This document shows positions 8,201-13,716 of a stretch of DNA of 19,480 bases, in pieces. The position numbers and the translations under genes are program-made. The DNA comes from Egerieimonas sp900552095 (lineage in GTDB: Bacteria > Bacillota > Clostridia > Lachnospirales > Lachnospiraceae). Numbering within the stretch: the first letter of the stretch is position 1; each line of letters opens with the position of its first letter. The DNA lies in the NCBI GenBank assembly GCA_902469965.1, contig CABREP010000045.1, forward strand, positions 1 through 19,480, written 5' to 3'. The notes beneath the pieces were generated by a model that did no database searches, had not been told where the DNA came from, and saw only the letters and a list, made by a program, of their open reading frames with translations.

Positions 8201-9639
8201 GCCTCCTGCTGCTGACTTCCGGTCACTGTAACTTCACAGGAAGCACTCAGTCCGTTTCCGGAAACGGTAATCCGCGTCATACCGCCCTTTACAGCTGTGA
8301 TCACCGCCTGGGTACCCTCACCTTTTACAGAAGCAATCTGATCATTCTCAGAACTCCAGGTCAGCTGAGGAAACTCCGTTGCATTATCCGGGGTAAAGCG
8401 GGCATTAATCTGAGCGGTATCTCCCACATTCAGATCCAGCGTATCCTGATCAAGTAAAATCCCCTCTGCCGGAACTGAGGCAACCGTCACCGCACAGGAT
8501 GCTTTTACTTCAGCCCCCTGATTATTGGTGATCACCGCTGTGATCTCGGTCTCTCCAGGAATCAGCGCTGTGATCTCACCGGATGCGGCATCCACCGAAG
8601 CCACCTCCGGTTTTGAAGAAGTCCATTTGGGAACCGGAGCCGTCTCGCCTTCCGAAAGTTCCGGGGTAAATACCGGAGTAAGGATTTTCTTCTCGCCCGG
8701 TTTCAGTTCAAGCGTGCCGCCCTCCTGAAAATTCATACCGGTAATTGTAGTTCCGTCCGCCGTAACTTTCACACGCACCTTTGCTTCCACCAGATCGCCC
8801 AGTGTATTCGTCATACTCACAGTTACATTTGCCTCTCCGGACGCCTTCGGTGTAATCATGATCTTCGGATCATCTCCCGCTGTCTGATTTTCTACGTCCG
8901 CCACAGAAGCATTGTCAGACCAGCACTCTACCTCGCGGCTTACCGCAGATCCCTGCGGTACGGTATACTTCACATTTAAAGCAACCGGTTTCCCTACCGC
9001 TGCATCTACAGAAGAGACTGCCTGATCCGGCTCCTCTGGCAGGAACAGCTGAATCCCCGTTACCGCATCCGTATCATAATTCAACTGCGTCCGGTAGTTG
9101 TCATCCGTGCTCAAACGGCAGTCCGTACTGGAATCATCTGACCAGTAATAGATCAGACGACAGCCCGGTTTTAATTCCGCCGCCCCCTGATACTCCCCCC
9201 AGCCGTCAGAAGAAAACGTTCCGTCCTCATATGCCACAATCACAGACCATCCGGTCGGATAACTGGACGAAAGTGTCACACCATCTTTTCCCATTTCTGT
9301 GGGATAAAGTGTGGGATTATCACAATCATTTGCAATCCCCGCCTCGTTTAACGCTGCTAGAATACTGTCCGTACAGTTTTTTGCTATGTACATATCCTCC
9401 AGTTCGTTAAGCTTAATATCCAGCGGCCGATCCTTCAGCCAGTAAATATAACCCGTATGTTCCTCTGGATTCATACCGTGATCTCCCGTATCACCAATCA
9501 CAGTCAGCGTAACTCCCCTTTCTTCCGCAAAGGCCGTCATCGGTGCCCAGCCGGTCAGAACTGTTGTCACAAAAACTGTAACCGTCATCAGCCAGGAGAG
9601 AAGGCGCTGGCGCATTCTTTTTTTCTCTCTCGTTTTCAT
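5266..9639 (-). CDS. Large secreted multidomain protein with PQQ-type propeller and C-terminal dockerin
   Basis: This 1457-residue protein has a signal peptide (1-38, ending AFAEE). Residues 43-170 look DUF4430-like (VTLTVIGDTG, a helix with DSILAALNEAG, PTGWSVIVAY, then LKPGCRLIYYW), but weakly. About 190-475 hold three Big_2-like Ig domains (e.g. WTSSKPEVASVD and WSSENDQIASVK). About 480-695 are cadherin-like beta-sandwich units. About 696-764 resemble a PEGA domain. About 775-1180 are a PQQ/quinoprotein-type beta-propeller (blades such as GLLYCLDKRSGEVV and KIQAFNAKTLESLW). Two more beta-sandwich units follow, then a type I dockerin (1400-1453). The start has AAAGGAG four bases upstream. 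It is the first gene after a cobalamin riboswitch, and the cohesin-like gene follows at 12 bases. No catalytic site is visible, so a binding or scaffold role is likelier than an enzyme. Confidence 0.92.
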   Translation of the reverse strand: MKTREKKRMRQRLLSWLMTVTVFVTTVLTGWAPMTAFAEERGVTLTVIGDTGDHGMNPEEHTGYIYWLKDRPLDIKLNELEDMYIAKNCTDSILAALNEAGIANDCDNPTLYPTEMGKDGVTLSSSYPTGWSVIVAYEDGTFSSDGWGEYQGAAELKPGCRLIYYWSDDSSTDCRLSTDDNYRTQLNYDTDAVTGIQLFLPEEPDQAVSSVDAAVGKPVALNVKYTVPQGSAVSREVECWSDNASVADVENQTAGDDPKIMITPKASGEANVTVSMTNTLGDLVEAKVRVKVTADGTTITGMNFQEGGTLELKPGEKKILTPVFTPELSEGETAPVPKWTSSKPEVASVDAASGEITALIPGETEITAVITNNQGAEVKASCAVTVASVPAEGILLDQDTLDLNVGDTAQINARFTPDNATEFPQLTWSSENDQIASVKGEGTQAVITAVKGGMTRITVSGNGLSASCEVTVTGSQQQEAMLEDIQFSRTEGGDGGYEVKSPLDPEKKECTILVSEKETEFYVKPVLRNGLEGASLSVTYTSTRDSKEVTEKLENGQYTRLSKNPLKRAADNTADLKVNITAGEQTEEYVVHVVRETVVSKIDLADQDGNTLYYTPKFDTNIREYKVNVLDTVTAVHMDLSAYDKDSVLTVNGEKAEGKKFDLPITKDSTQALIRAEQEGIDAAVYTLTINRVKAAGLTVTVDPADAVVAVYNNKGDRIWEKDGVYPLMPGEEYTYTVTKAGYISQSGTLMIEGADSRSFKLEKAPETQLPDLDADWPGFRRDPSNQAITESQTPTDRNSVDLKWETQFGKYTTTSAPSTPIIVDDKIYTYSGDQLLMLDKKTGEVIKQTKMAGRSSFAINPPAYGDGMIFVALTGKIQAFNAKTLESLWVYTDRLGGQPNCTVRYDDGYLYTGYWTGRKGGNMVCIPVTDEDPAQPLEEKKAAWTMFDSGGFYWAGSWTNEKYVMVGSDLGLLYCLDKRSGEVVQKIDTNELTGNTTAEIRSDISYYKNRIYFTSKGGWLFSYNLKEDGTIDTEHVIQPLKLGNMSTSTPLVYNGRAYVGVTYGGNFDGTYGIQVVDVDEATGALAKAYQLETDGYPQTSGVMSTGYVDQDGYIYVYFLTNSPRGTLYVVKDKKGLTQADPASGELYIPNHEQFCISGIAVDSEGTLYFKNDSAWMMALGKADLYLTDVKVSGGNAVLDGGVAFNGAKDSHVVQADAGTETIHLEVAASTDAEVSINGTAGTAQDITLEDGQAKAEVRMSKGASVRAYTFYVTTESALSKLTVTTIRNGEEEGKLNFRPAFDPLTENYTVENHDKAQTLYLWATAAGSEDTVKATAISGVKGKAEGQELSKNQGNVKSGWRVEPENADTPAKVKVTVTDKDGSRIKEYVLSIGGEAAGLPGDLNGDGILTMADAEVLLNEIAESAGADLGIADLNGDGEISMADVELLLSRIQEQE
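5281..5442 (-). other. Type I dockerin domain coding segment
   Basis: Residues 1400-1453 hold two F-hand calcium loops: DLNGDGILTMAD (D1403, N1405, D1407, D1414) and DLNGDGEISMAD (D1434, N1436, D1438, D1445). Each is followed by a Leu-rich helix, AEVLLNEI and VELLLSRI. The spacing of about 31 residues between loops is normal for dockerins. The two halves are almost identical, which would allow binding to a cohesin in two orientations. Confidence 0.9.
6100..7317 (-). other. PQQ/quinoprotein-type beta-propeller coding segment
   Basis: Residues about 775-1180 repeat a four-strand pattern with D-K-x-T/S-G-E turns (MLDKKTGEVIKQT, LDKRSGEVVQKID, VDEATGALAKAY) and Trp/Tyr-rich strands. This is typical of PQQ-like repeats used as surface binding modules. 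I see no sign of a bound cofactor. Confidence 0.7.
9130..9513 (-). other. Possible second, divergent DUF4430-like domain
   Basis: Residues about 43-170 of the dockerin protein. The order is a VTLTVIG strand, a helix DSILAALNEAG, PTGWSVIVAYEDG, and a final ELKPGCRLIYYW strand in the place of the family's 'GD.I.W.Y' ending. The match is by pattern only, and the domain could instead be a different beta-rich module. Confidence 0.35.
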
Positions 9640-9650
9640 TTTTCTCCTTT

Positions 9651-9696
9651 CTTTTTATGTCCTCAGCCGCTGATCTTTCATTTTTGACATAAAAAG
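9651..9696 (-). promoter_or_regulatory. Hairpin next to the ribosome binding site: likely riboswitch expression platform
   Basis: Plus-strand 9651-9661 (ctttttatgtc) and 9686-9696 (gacataaaaag) pair perfectly over 11 bases. In RNA sense the 3' arm ends directly against the Shine-Dalgarno sequence AAAGGAG (9650-9644). The loop carries CAGCGG, which can pair with CCACUG of the riboswitch (9819-9824) in 5 of 6 positions. That is the pattern of the L5-L13 kissing loop that controls translation in many cobalamin riboswitches. Confidence 0.55.
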
Positions 9697-9743
9697 GGTA
9701 CAAAAAATAAAACATCCTCTTGCCTTAGACATTTTTTTAAGCA

Positions 9744-9921
9744 CAGCATAAAGTTACTCCATGTTTTGTGTTCTGACTTTGGTTCTTCCTCCGGATACTC
9801 CTTCCCAGGATTTTCTCCCAGTGGTTTCCTGTCTCCTTCGTCCCCATTCACAGCTCGGAAGATCGAGTCGCTTTTCAACGTTTCCTTTTAACAGGCTCTG
9901 CCTGACCACGGCTCTATGCTG
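9744..9921 (-). ncRNA. Cobalamin (B12) riboswitch
   Basis: Read on the minus strand, a 10-pair P1 closes the element (9912-9921 with 9744-9753, CAGCATAGAG / CTTTATGCTG). Inside it are a P2 hairpin (9892-9904), the TTAAAAGGAAACGTTGAAAA core, the CGAGCTGTGAAT segment (9846-9857), the CCACTG loop followed by GGGAAGG (9800-9824), and AACCAAAGTCAGAAC (9770-9784). These are the family's conserved boxes in the right order and spacing. It lies about 105 bases before the dockerin gene start. In this family, bound adenosyl- or other cobalamin normally lowers expression of the gene downstream, so these genes should rise when B12 is scarce. Confidence 0.93.
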
Positions 9922-9948
9922 ACCGCAGCAGAAAATTCCGCTGCGTCT
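9922..9948 (-). other. Hairpin just upstream of the B12 riboswitch
   Basis: GACGCAGCGG pairs with CTGCTGCGGTC through 10 base pairs with one bulged G and an AATTTT loop, abutting P1 of the riboswitch. No T-run follows, so it is not a terminator. It may insulate the riboswitch fold from the terminator upstream or stack coaxially on P1. Confidence 0.6.
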
Positions 9949-9960
9949 CTTCAATTTTTC

Positions 9961-9997
9961 AATAAAAAATAGTCCCCCTTTTCCAAGAGGAACTATT
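9961..9997 (-). terminator. Intrinsic terminator inside the leader
   Basis: A 13-base-pair stem with two G-U pairs (9985-9997 with 9968-9980), a GGAA loop and TTTTTTATT directly after it. It lies between the upstream leader element and the B12 riboswitch. It may be the off-state of the upstream element, or simply the end of a cyuA transcript. Confidence 0.85.
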
Positions 9998-10009
9998 AAA
10001 GTAGCTATC

Positions 10010-10190
10010 TATTGACCCACTCCCCCCTTGGTTTCCCTATTTAACATAGAAGAAAAGAGAGTACAGCAGGTATATGTGGGCTATCCACGTACCGGAAAAC
10101 TTCCGTTCAGCTTCGGGCTTTAACCGAATTCCCTATTTTCTGTCTGCCAACAGACTGTATCCGCTATATTTTATTGCCGAACCAGATTCC
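10010..10190 (-). ncRNA. Upstream structured leader element, cobalamin-riboswitch-like in its 5' half
   Basis: On the minus strand a P2-like hairpin (10142-10155) is followed by AATAGGGAATTCGG, TTAAAGCCCGAAGCTG (10108-10137). This matches the cobalamin riboswitch core, including that of E. coli btuB: GGGAA, a 5-pair stem around a UUAAAGC loop, then GCUGA. GCCCAC (10076-10081) can pair with GTGGGT (10015-10020) just before the terminator. The canonical CCACTG, GGGAAGG and AGCCAGG boxes are not clear; only GGGAAACCAAG is visible. It may be a variant class or a decayed second copy. Confidence 0.45.
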
Positions 10191-10207
10191 TTTTGGCTCT
10201 TATTATC

Positions 10208-10236
10208 AGTTTAAACTTTTTTACATCATAAGTCAA
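10208..10236 (-). promoter_or_regulatory. Probable promoter of the B12-controlled leader
   Basis: TTGACT (10231-10236), a 17-base spacer and TAAACT (10208-10213) match the vegetative promoter pattern at 9 of 12 positions. It lies 15 bases after the cyuA stop codon and would start transcription just before the upstream leader element, about 570 bases ahead of the dockerin gene. Confidence 0.6.
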
Positions 10237-10251
10237 CCTTTTTGCACTTTT

Positions 10252-11523
10252 TTATTCTTCTGTCATGATCCGAAGGATCTCCCGATCCGTGTCCACCATA
10301 CCATTCCTGCCAACCCGGCTGACTGTCTGGATCGTCTCCTCCACACCTTTCCTTACAATTCCGTCTCCCGCATAAAACTGCCGGCCGTTCCGGTACATAT
10401 TCCATCCCAGAAGTCCTGCGTCCACTGCGCTGGCAATCTTAGCTGCACAGGATGGCTTTGCTCCGTCGCATACAATGCCAGAAACAACAGCAAGACTGTT
10501 CACCAGCGTATGAGCCACCTCTTCGTACCCGCCTCCGTGCAGATAAGCGATCGCCGCACCGGCTGCGCATCCTGCGCTGACCGCTCCGCAGTAAGCGCTC
10601 AGGCGGCCGATCCCCGTCTTTAAGTGAATCGTCAGAAGATTGGAAACCAGAAGGGCTCTGTAAAGTTCCTCTTCGCTGCTCTGTAATTCTTTCGCATACT
10701 CGATCACCGGAAGGCTGGCTGTCATGCCCTGATTTCCGCTGCCCGAATTAATGATCACAGGGAGTTCACAGCCTCCCATCCGGGCATCGCTTCCGGCCGC
10801 CGCTGCCGCCCGCGCCCGCACAGCCACATCATTTCCCCAGCTCTCCAAAAGCGTAGCACCGACCGCTGCGCCCCACTTCCCTGTCAGTCCTTCATCCCGG
10901 ATGGCCGTGTTAAAACGGATCTGCCGGCTCAGCGTCTCCTTCACATCTTCCAGATCTGCGGTATCCGCAAAATCCAGGATATCCCGCACGGTAAGCAGAT
11001 CTTCCTCTTCCACCGGCGCTTCCGCTTTCAGACTTTTTTCTTCCAGAATCTCCCCGTCCTTTTCCACCAGAACCACATTGGTATGGAAACGGATAATGCG
11101 GACCCGCACACAGCTTTCTTTCCGCCATCCTTCCACGAGGATTTCAAAAATCTCCTCCCCGTCCGAGGGCTCCACAGTGATCGGACAGTTTTCCAGAAGT
11201 TCTCTCATCACTTCCCTCTCTTCTTCTGTCACCTGACTAATCACCTGCAGCTGACGCTTTGCATGACCCACCGCAAATCCTATGGCTGCAGCAGCAGGGA
11301 TTCCTTTCTTCCCTCCTGTGTTTGGCACCACCACGCTCTTTACATTCTTAATGATATTTCCGCTCACTTTTAAAACCGCCCGATCCGGCAAATCCCCCAA
11401 CTCATCTCTCACCCGGGCACAGGCGTAAGCGATCGCCACTGGTTCGGTACACCCCATCGCCGGCACCAGCTCTTCTCTTAATACTTTCAGATACGTCTGA
11501 TACCTCACATCTGTCTTCTCCAT
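10252..11523 (-). CDS. cyuA: L-cysteine desulfidase family protein (CyuA/UPF0597, serine dehydratase alpha-like)
   Basis: This 423-residue protein begins MEKTDVRYQTYLKVLREELV. The open frame extends 41 codons further, but GGGAGGA stands just before this ATG and homology begins here. The family breaks L-cysteine down to pyruvate, ammonia and sulfide with a [4Fe-4S] cluster. Visible family marks are MGCTEPVA with Cys25, PNTGGKKG (about 67-74), SGSGNQGM (about 260-267), YCGAVSAGCAAG (Cys312, Cys319) and VCDGAKPSCAAKIA (Cys352, Cys359). Three conserved cysteines, one near residue 25, are thought to hold the cluster. It acts in the cytosol. It follows glyS after a terminator with a 79-base gap. 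Some relatives are annotated as serine dehydratase, so the exact substrate is less sure than the family. Confidence 0.88.
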   Translation of the reverse strand: MEKTDVRYQTYLKVLREELVPAMGCTEPVAIAYACARVRDELGDLPDRAVLKVSGNIIKNVKSVVVPNTGGKKGIPAAAAIGFAVGHAKRQLQVISQVTEEEREVMRELLENCPITVEPSDGEEIFEILVEGWRKESCVRVRIIRFHTNVVLVEKDGEILEEKSLKAEAPVEEEDLLTVRDILDFADTADLEDVKETLSRQIRFNTAIRDEGLTGKWGAAVGATLLESWGNDVAVRARAAAAAGSDARMGGCELPVIINSGSGNQGMTASLPVIEYAKELQSSEEELYRALLVSNLLTIHLKTGIGRLSAYCGAVSAGCAAGAAIAYLHGGGYEEVAHTLVNSLAVVSGIVCDGAKPSCAAKIASAVDAGLLGWNMYRNGRQFYAGDGIVRKGVEETIQTVSRVGRNGMVDTDREILRIMTEE

Positions 11524-11553
11524 AAAATTCCTCCCTGCCTCGTTCTCTTTTAA

Positions 11554-11586
11554 AAATAAAAAGCCATCTATAACAGACAGCTTTTT
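11554..11586 (-). terminator. Intrinsic terminator after glyS
   Basis: On the minus strand AAAAAGCTGTCTG pairs with AGATGGCTTTTT plus one further base, with three G-U pairs and a short TTAT loop, and is followed by ATTTTT. The flanking A and T runs mean it could also work in the other direction. It separates glyS from cyuA. Confidence 0.8.
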
Positions 11587-11602
11587 ATGTTTGCAAATTT
11601 TC

Positions 11603-12997
11603 TTAGAAAGCCAGTTTCTCCTCCAGATAAGCATCCAGCTCATCAATCTTCACGCGCACCTGCTCCATGGTGTCACGGTCGCGCACAGTCACGGCGCCAT
11701 CGTTCTCTGACTCGAAATCGTAGGTCACACAGAAAGGCGTTCCGATCTCATCCTGACGGCGGTAACGCTTTCCGATATTTCCGCGGTCATCAAACTCACA
11801 GTTCCATTTTTTCGCCAGCTGCTCATATACCTTCAGCGCGCCTTCATTCAGCTTCTTGGAAAGCGGCAGAATACCAACCTTTACCGGAGCAAGGGCCGGG
11901 TGGAAATGAAGCACGGTGCGGACATCATTCTTCTCCGCATCCAGGACTTCCTCATCGTACGCGCTGCACAGGAATGCCAGCACCATACGGTCCGCGCCCA
12001 GAGAAGGCTCGATCACGTAGGGAACGTATTTCTCATTCGTCTCATCGTCAAAATAAGTCATATCCTGACCGGAAGTATTCTGATGCTGAGTCAGATCGTA
12101 ATCGGTACGGTCTGCAATTCCCCATAATTCACCCCATCCGAAGGGGAAGAGGAATTCTACGTCTGTCGTAGCCTTGCTGTAGAAGCTTAACTCCTCCTTA
12201 TCATGATCACGGTAACGGACTTCTTCTTTCTTCAACCCCAGCGCATACAGCCAGTCCAGACAGAACTGCTTCCAGTATGCAAACCACTCCAGATCCGTAT
12301 CCGGCTTGCAGAAAAACTCCAGTTCCATCTGCTCAAATTCTCTGGTACGGAAGGTAAAGTTGCCGGGCGTGATCTCATTTCTGAAAGACTTTCCAATCTG
12401 CCCGATACCAAAGGGAAGTTTCTTTCTGGAAGTACGCTGCACGTTCTTAAAGTTTACAAAGATTCCCTGGGCGGTCTCGGGGCGCAGATATACGGTATTC
12501 TTGGCATCCTCGGTCACACCCTGGAACGTTTTGAACATCAGATTAAACTGACGGATATCCGTGAAATTGTGCTTGCCGCAGGTAGGGCAGGGGATCTGGT
12601 GCTCCTTGATAAAGGACATCATCTCTTCCTGAGACCAGGCGTCTACGCTCCCCTCGATGGCGATTCCATTCTCGGCACAGAAATCTTCAATCAGTTTATC
12701 CGCACGGAAACGCTCATGACACTCTTTACAGTCCATCAGAGGATCCGAGAATCCGCCCAGGTGTCCGGAAGCCACCCAGGTCTGGGGATTCATCAGGATC
12801 GCACAGTCCACACCCACATTATAGGGGCTCTCCTGGATAAATTTCTTCCACCATGCACGCTTTACATTGTTTTTCAGCTCTACTCCCAGATTTCCGTAAT
12901 CCCAGGTGTTGGCAAGACCGCCGTAGATCTCCGAACCCGGATATACAAATCCTCTGGACTTCGCCAGTGCAACAATTTTTTCCATCGTTTTTTCCAT
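11603..12997 (-). CDS. glyS: Glycyl-tRNA synthetase, single-chain (alpha2) type
   Basis: This 464-residue class II synthetase attaches glycine to tRNA-Gly in the cytosol. It begins MEKTMEKIVALAKSRGFVYP. The open frame reaches 17 codons further upstream, but GAGGAG lies 10 bases before this ATG. The N-terminus has GSEIYGGLANTWDYG, the insert has two CxxC pairs (CKEC and CPTCGKH), motif 2 is RNEITPGNFTFRTREFEQME (about 206-225), and motif 3 is SLGADRMVLAFL. The C-terminal anticodon-binding domain ends in EEKLAF. The length and domain order are those of the eukaryote-like form, not the bacterial alpha2beta2 form. It lies 43 bases after the lipoprotein gene, most likely under the same promoter. 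I see no T-box leader. Confidence 0.97.
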   Translation of the reverse strand: MEKTMEKIVALAKSRGFVYPGSEIYGGLANTWDYGNLGVELKNNVKRAWWKKFIQESPYNVGVDCAILMNPQTWVASGHLGGFSDPLMDCKECHERFRADKLIEDFCAENGIAIEGSVDAWSQEEMMSFIKEHQIPCPTCGKHNFTDIRQFNLMFKTFQGVTEDAKNTVYLRPETAQGIFVNFKNVQRTSRKKLPFGIGQIGKSFRNEITPGNFTFRTREFEQMELEFFCKPDTDLEWFAYWKQFCLDWLYALGLKKEEVRYRDHDKEELSFYSKATTDVEFLFPFGWGELWGIADRTDYDLTQHQNTSGQDMTYFDDETNEKYVPYVIEPSLGADRMVLAFLCSAYDEEVLDAEKNDVRTVLHFHPALAPVKVGILPLSKKLNEGALKVYEQLAKKWNCEFDDRGNIGKRYRRQDEIGTPFCVTYDFESENDGAVTVRDRDTMEQVRVKIDELDAYLEEKLAF

Positions 12998-13040
12998 AGT
13001 AGTTTTTCTCCTCTTTTTATTTGAACCGACCAGAAACTGA

Positions 13041-13643
13041 TCAGTCATAGATGATATAAGCTTTCTTTTCCGTGATACCCGTCTTTTCTTCCCCCGCCTG
13101 CACCTCGGCAGTGCTGCCGGAAAGAATTTTCACATTGGAACTGACATAGCGGATTTTCCCCGGAACTTTTACCTGTCCCGGTTCTTCCAGGATCAGCACC
13201 TCATCGCTGCCGCAGGTTTTCTGCAGTTCTCCGCCGGAAATTTCTTCACCGGAACTGTCACGGAAGGTATCATCAAAATCATAAAGATCCGTCACCGCTT
13301 CCTCCACGGTACCGCTGTAAAAAGTCACGTTGTTAAAGGATCCGTAATCAGAACAATCCTCATAATTGATCATCATTTTTACCTGTCCGTCTCCAAACTT
13401 CAAATCAGCCAGAACCACATTTTCCGCTCCTGCCGTCTGATTGTACTCTTTTACGGAACTCTGAATCATAGATTTTAAATCCTTCTTCTCCTCTTCCTTC
13501 CCGTCAAAAGGCTCCACCACCATCTGAACTACATTTCCTCTGTTTCCCACTTCCAGCGTAGTCACATCAGCATACTCGATCGCCCCGCAGCCCGCCAGAA
13601 GAAACATCAGGAGCAGTCCCAGGAATGCCCTGTATCTCTTCAT
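13041..13643 (-). CDS. Small lipoprotein of unknown function
   Basis: This 200-residue protein has a classic lipoprotein signal: MKRYRAFLGL, a hydrophobic stretch, and the lipobox LAGC with the modified Cys at position 19. The mature part is acidic, with no repeats and no domain I recognise. A KDLKSMIQSSVKEYNQ helix, VKMMINYEDCSDYGSFNN and a C-terminal KKAYIIYD are its most distinct features. It is expected on the outer face of the membrane. AGGAGG sits well placed before the start, and a near-consensus promoter lies 30 bases further up. Its place between recO and glyS looks like a neighbourhood I associate with Lachnospiraceae. I assign no function. Confidence 0.85.
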   Translation of the reverse strand: MKRYRAFLGLLLMFLLAGCGAIEYADVTTLEVGNRGNVVQMVVEPFDGKEEEKKDLKSMIQSSVKEYNQTAGAENVVLADLKFGDGQVKMMINYEDCSDYGSFNNVTFYSGTVEEAVTDLYDFDDTFRDSSGEEISGGELQKTCGSDEVLILEEPGQVKVPGKIRYVSSNVKILSGSTAEVQAGEEKTGITEKKAYIIYD

Positions 13644-13672
13644 GGTTTTTCCTCCTGCATATAATCTTTCAT

Positions 13673-13701
13673 ATTATACTATTTTTCCCGCCCCTTTTCA
13701 A
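13673..13701 (-). promoter_or_regulatory. Strong promoter for the lipoprotein-glyS unit
   Basis: TTGAAA (13696-13701), exactly 17 bases, then TATAAT (13673-13678), which matches the vegetative consensus at 11 of 12 positions. It lies between the recO stop and the lipoprotein start, about 30 bases before the ATG. Confidence 0.85.
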
Positions 13702-13716
13702 CTGCCGGGATCCATT

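Noticed and set aside
7729..8457. 242-codon plus-strand open frame
   Set aside because: It lies wholly opposite the Ig-like and cadherin-like part of the dockerin gene, has no recognisable domain and reads as an antisense shadow.
9694..9735. Intrinsic terminator directly after the B12 riboswitch
   Set aside because: There is a T-rich run (GTTTTATTTTTTG on the minus strand), but the only stems before it are short and AT-rich (AAAACAT with ATGTTTT, or TGCTT with AAGGCA), so I do not call a terminator; the hairpin at the ribosome binding site is the better platform.
9678..9954. Two minus-strand open frames of 66 codons each in the leader
   Set aside because: They run through the conserved riboswitch boxes and P1, have no ribosome binding site and give low-complexity charged products; the RNA structure explains the sequence.
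11551..11592. Possible promoter TTGCAA-18-TATAGA for cyuA
   Set aside because: It overlaps the glyS terminator hairpin and matches the consensus at only 8 of 12 positions; cyuA may have this promoter or rely on read-through, but the evidence is too thin to list.
12203..13024. 273-codon plus-strand open frame opposite glyS
   Set aside because: The minus strand here encodes a clear glycyl-tRNA synthetase; the plus-strand product has no family features.
12998..13040. T-box leader for glyS
   Set aside because: Only 43 bases separate glyS from the lipoprotein gene and no specifier stem or T-box sequence is present; the region before the lipoprotein gene holds only a plain promoter.
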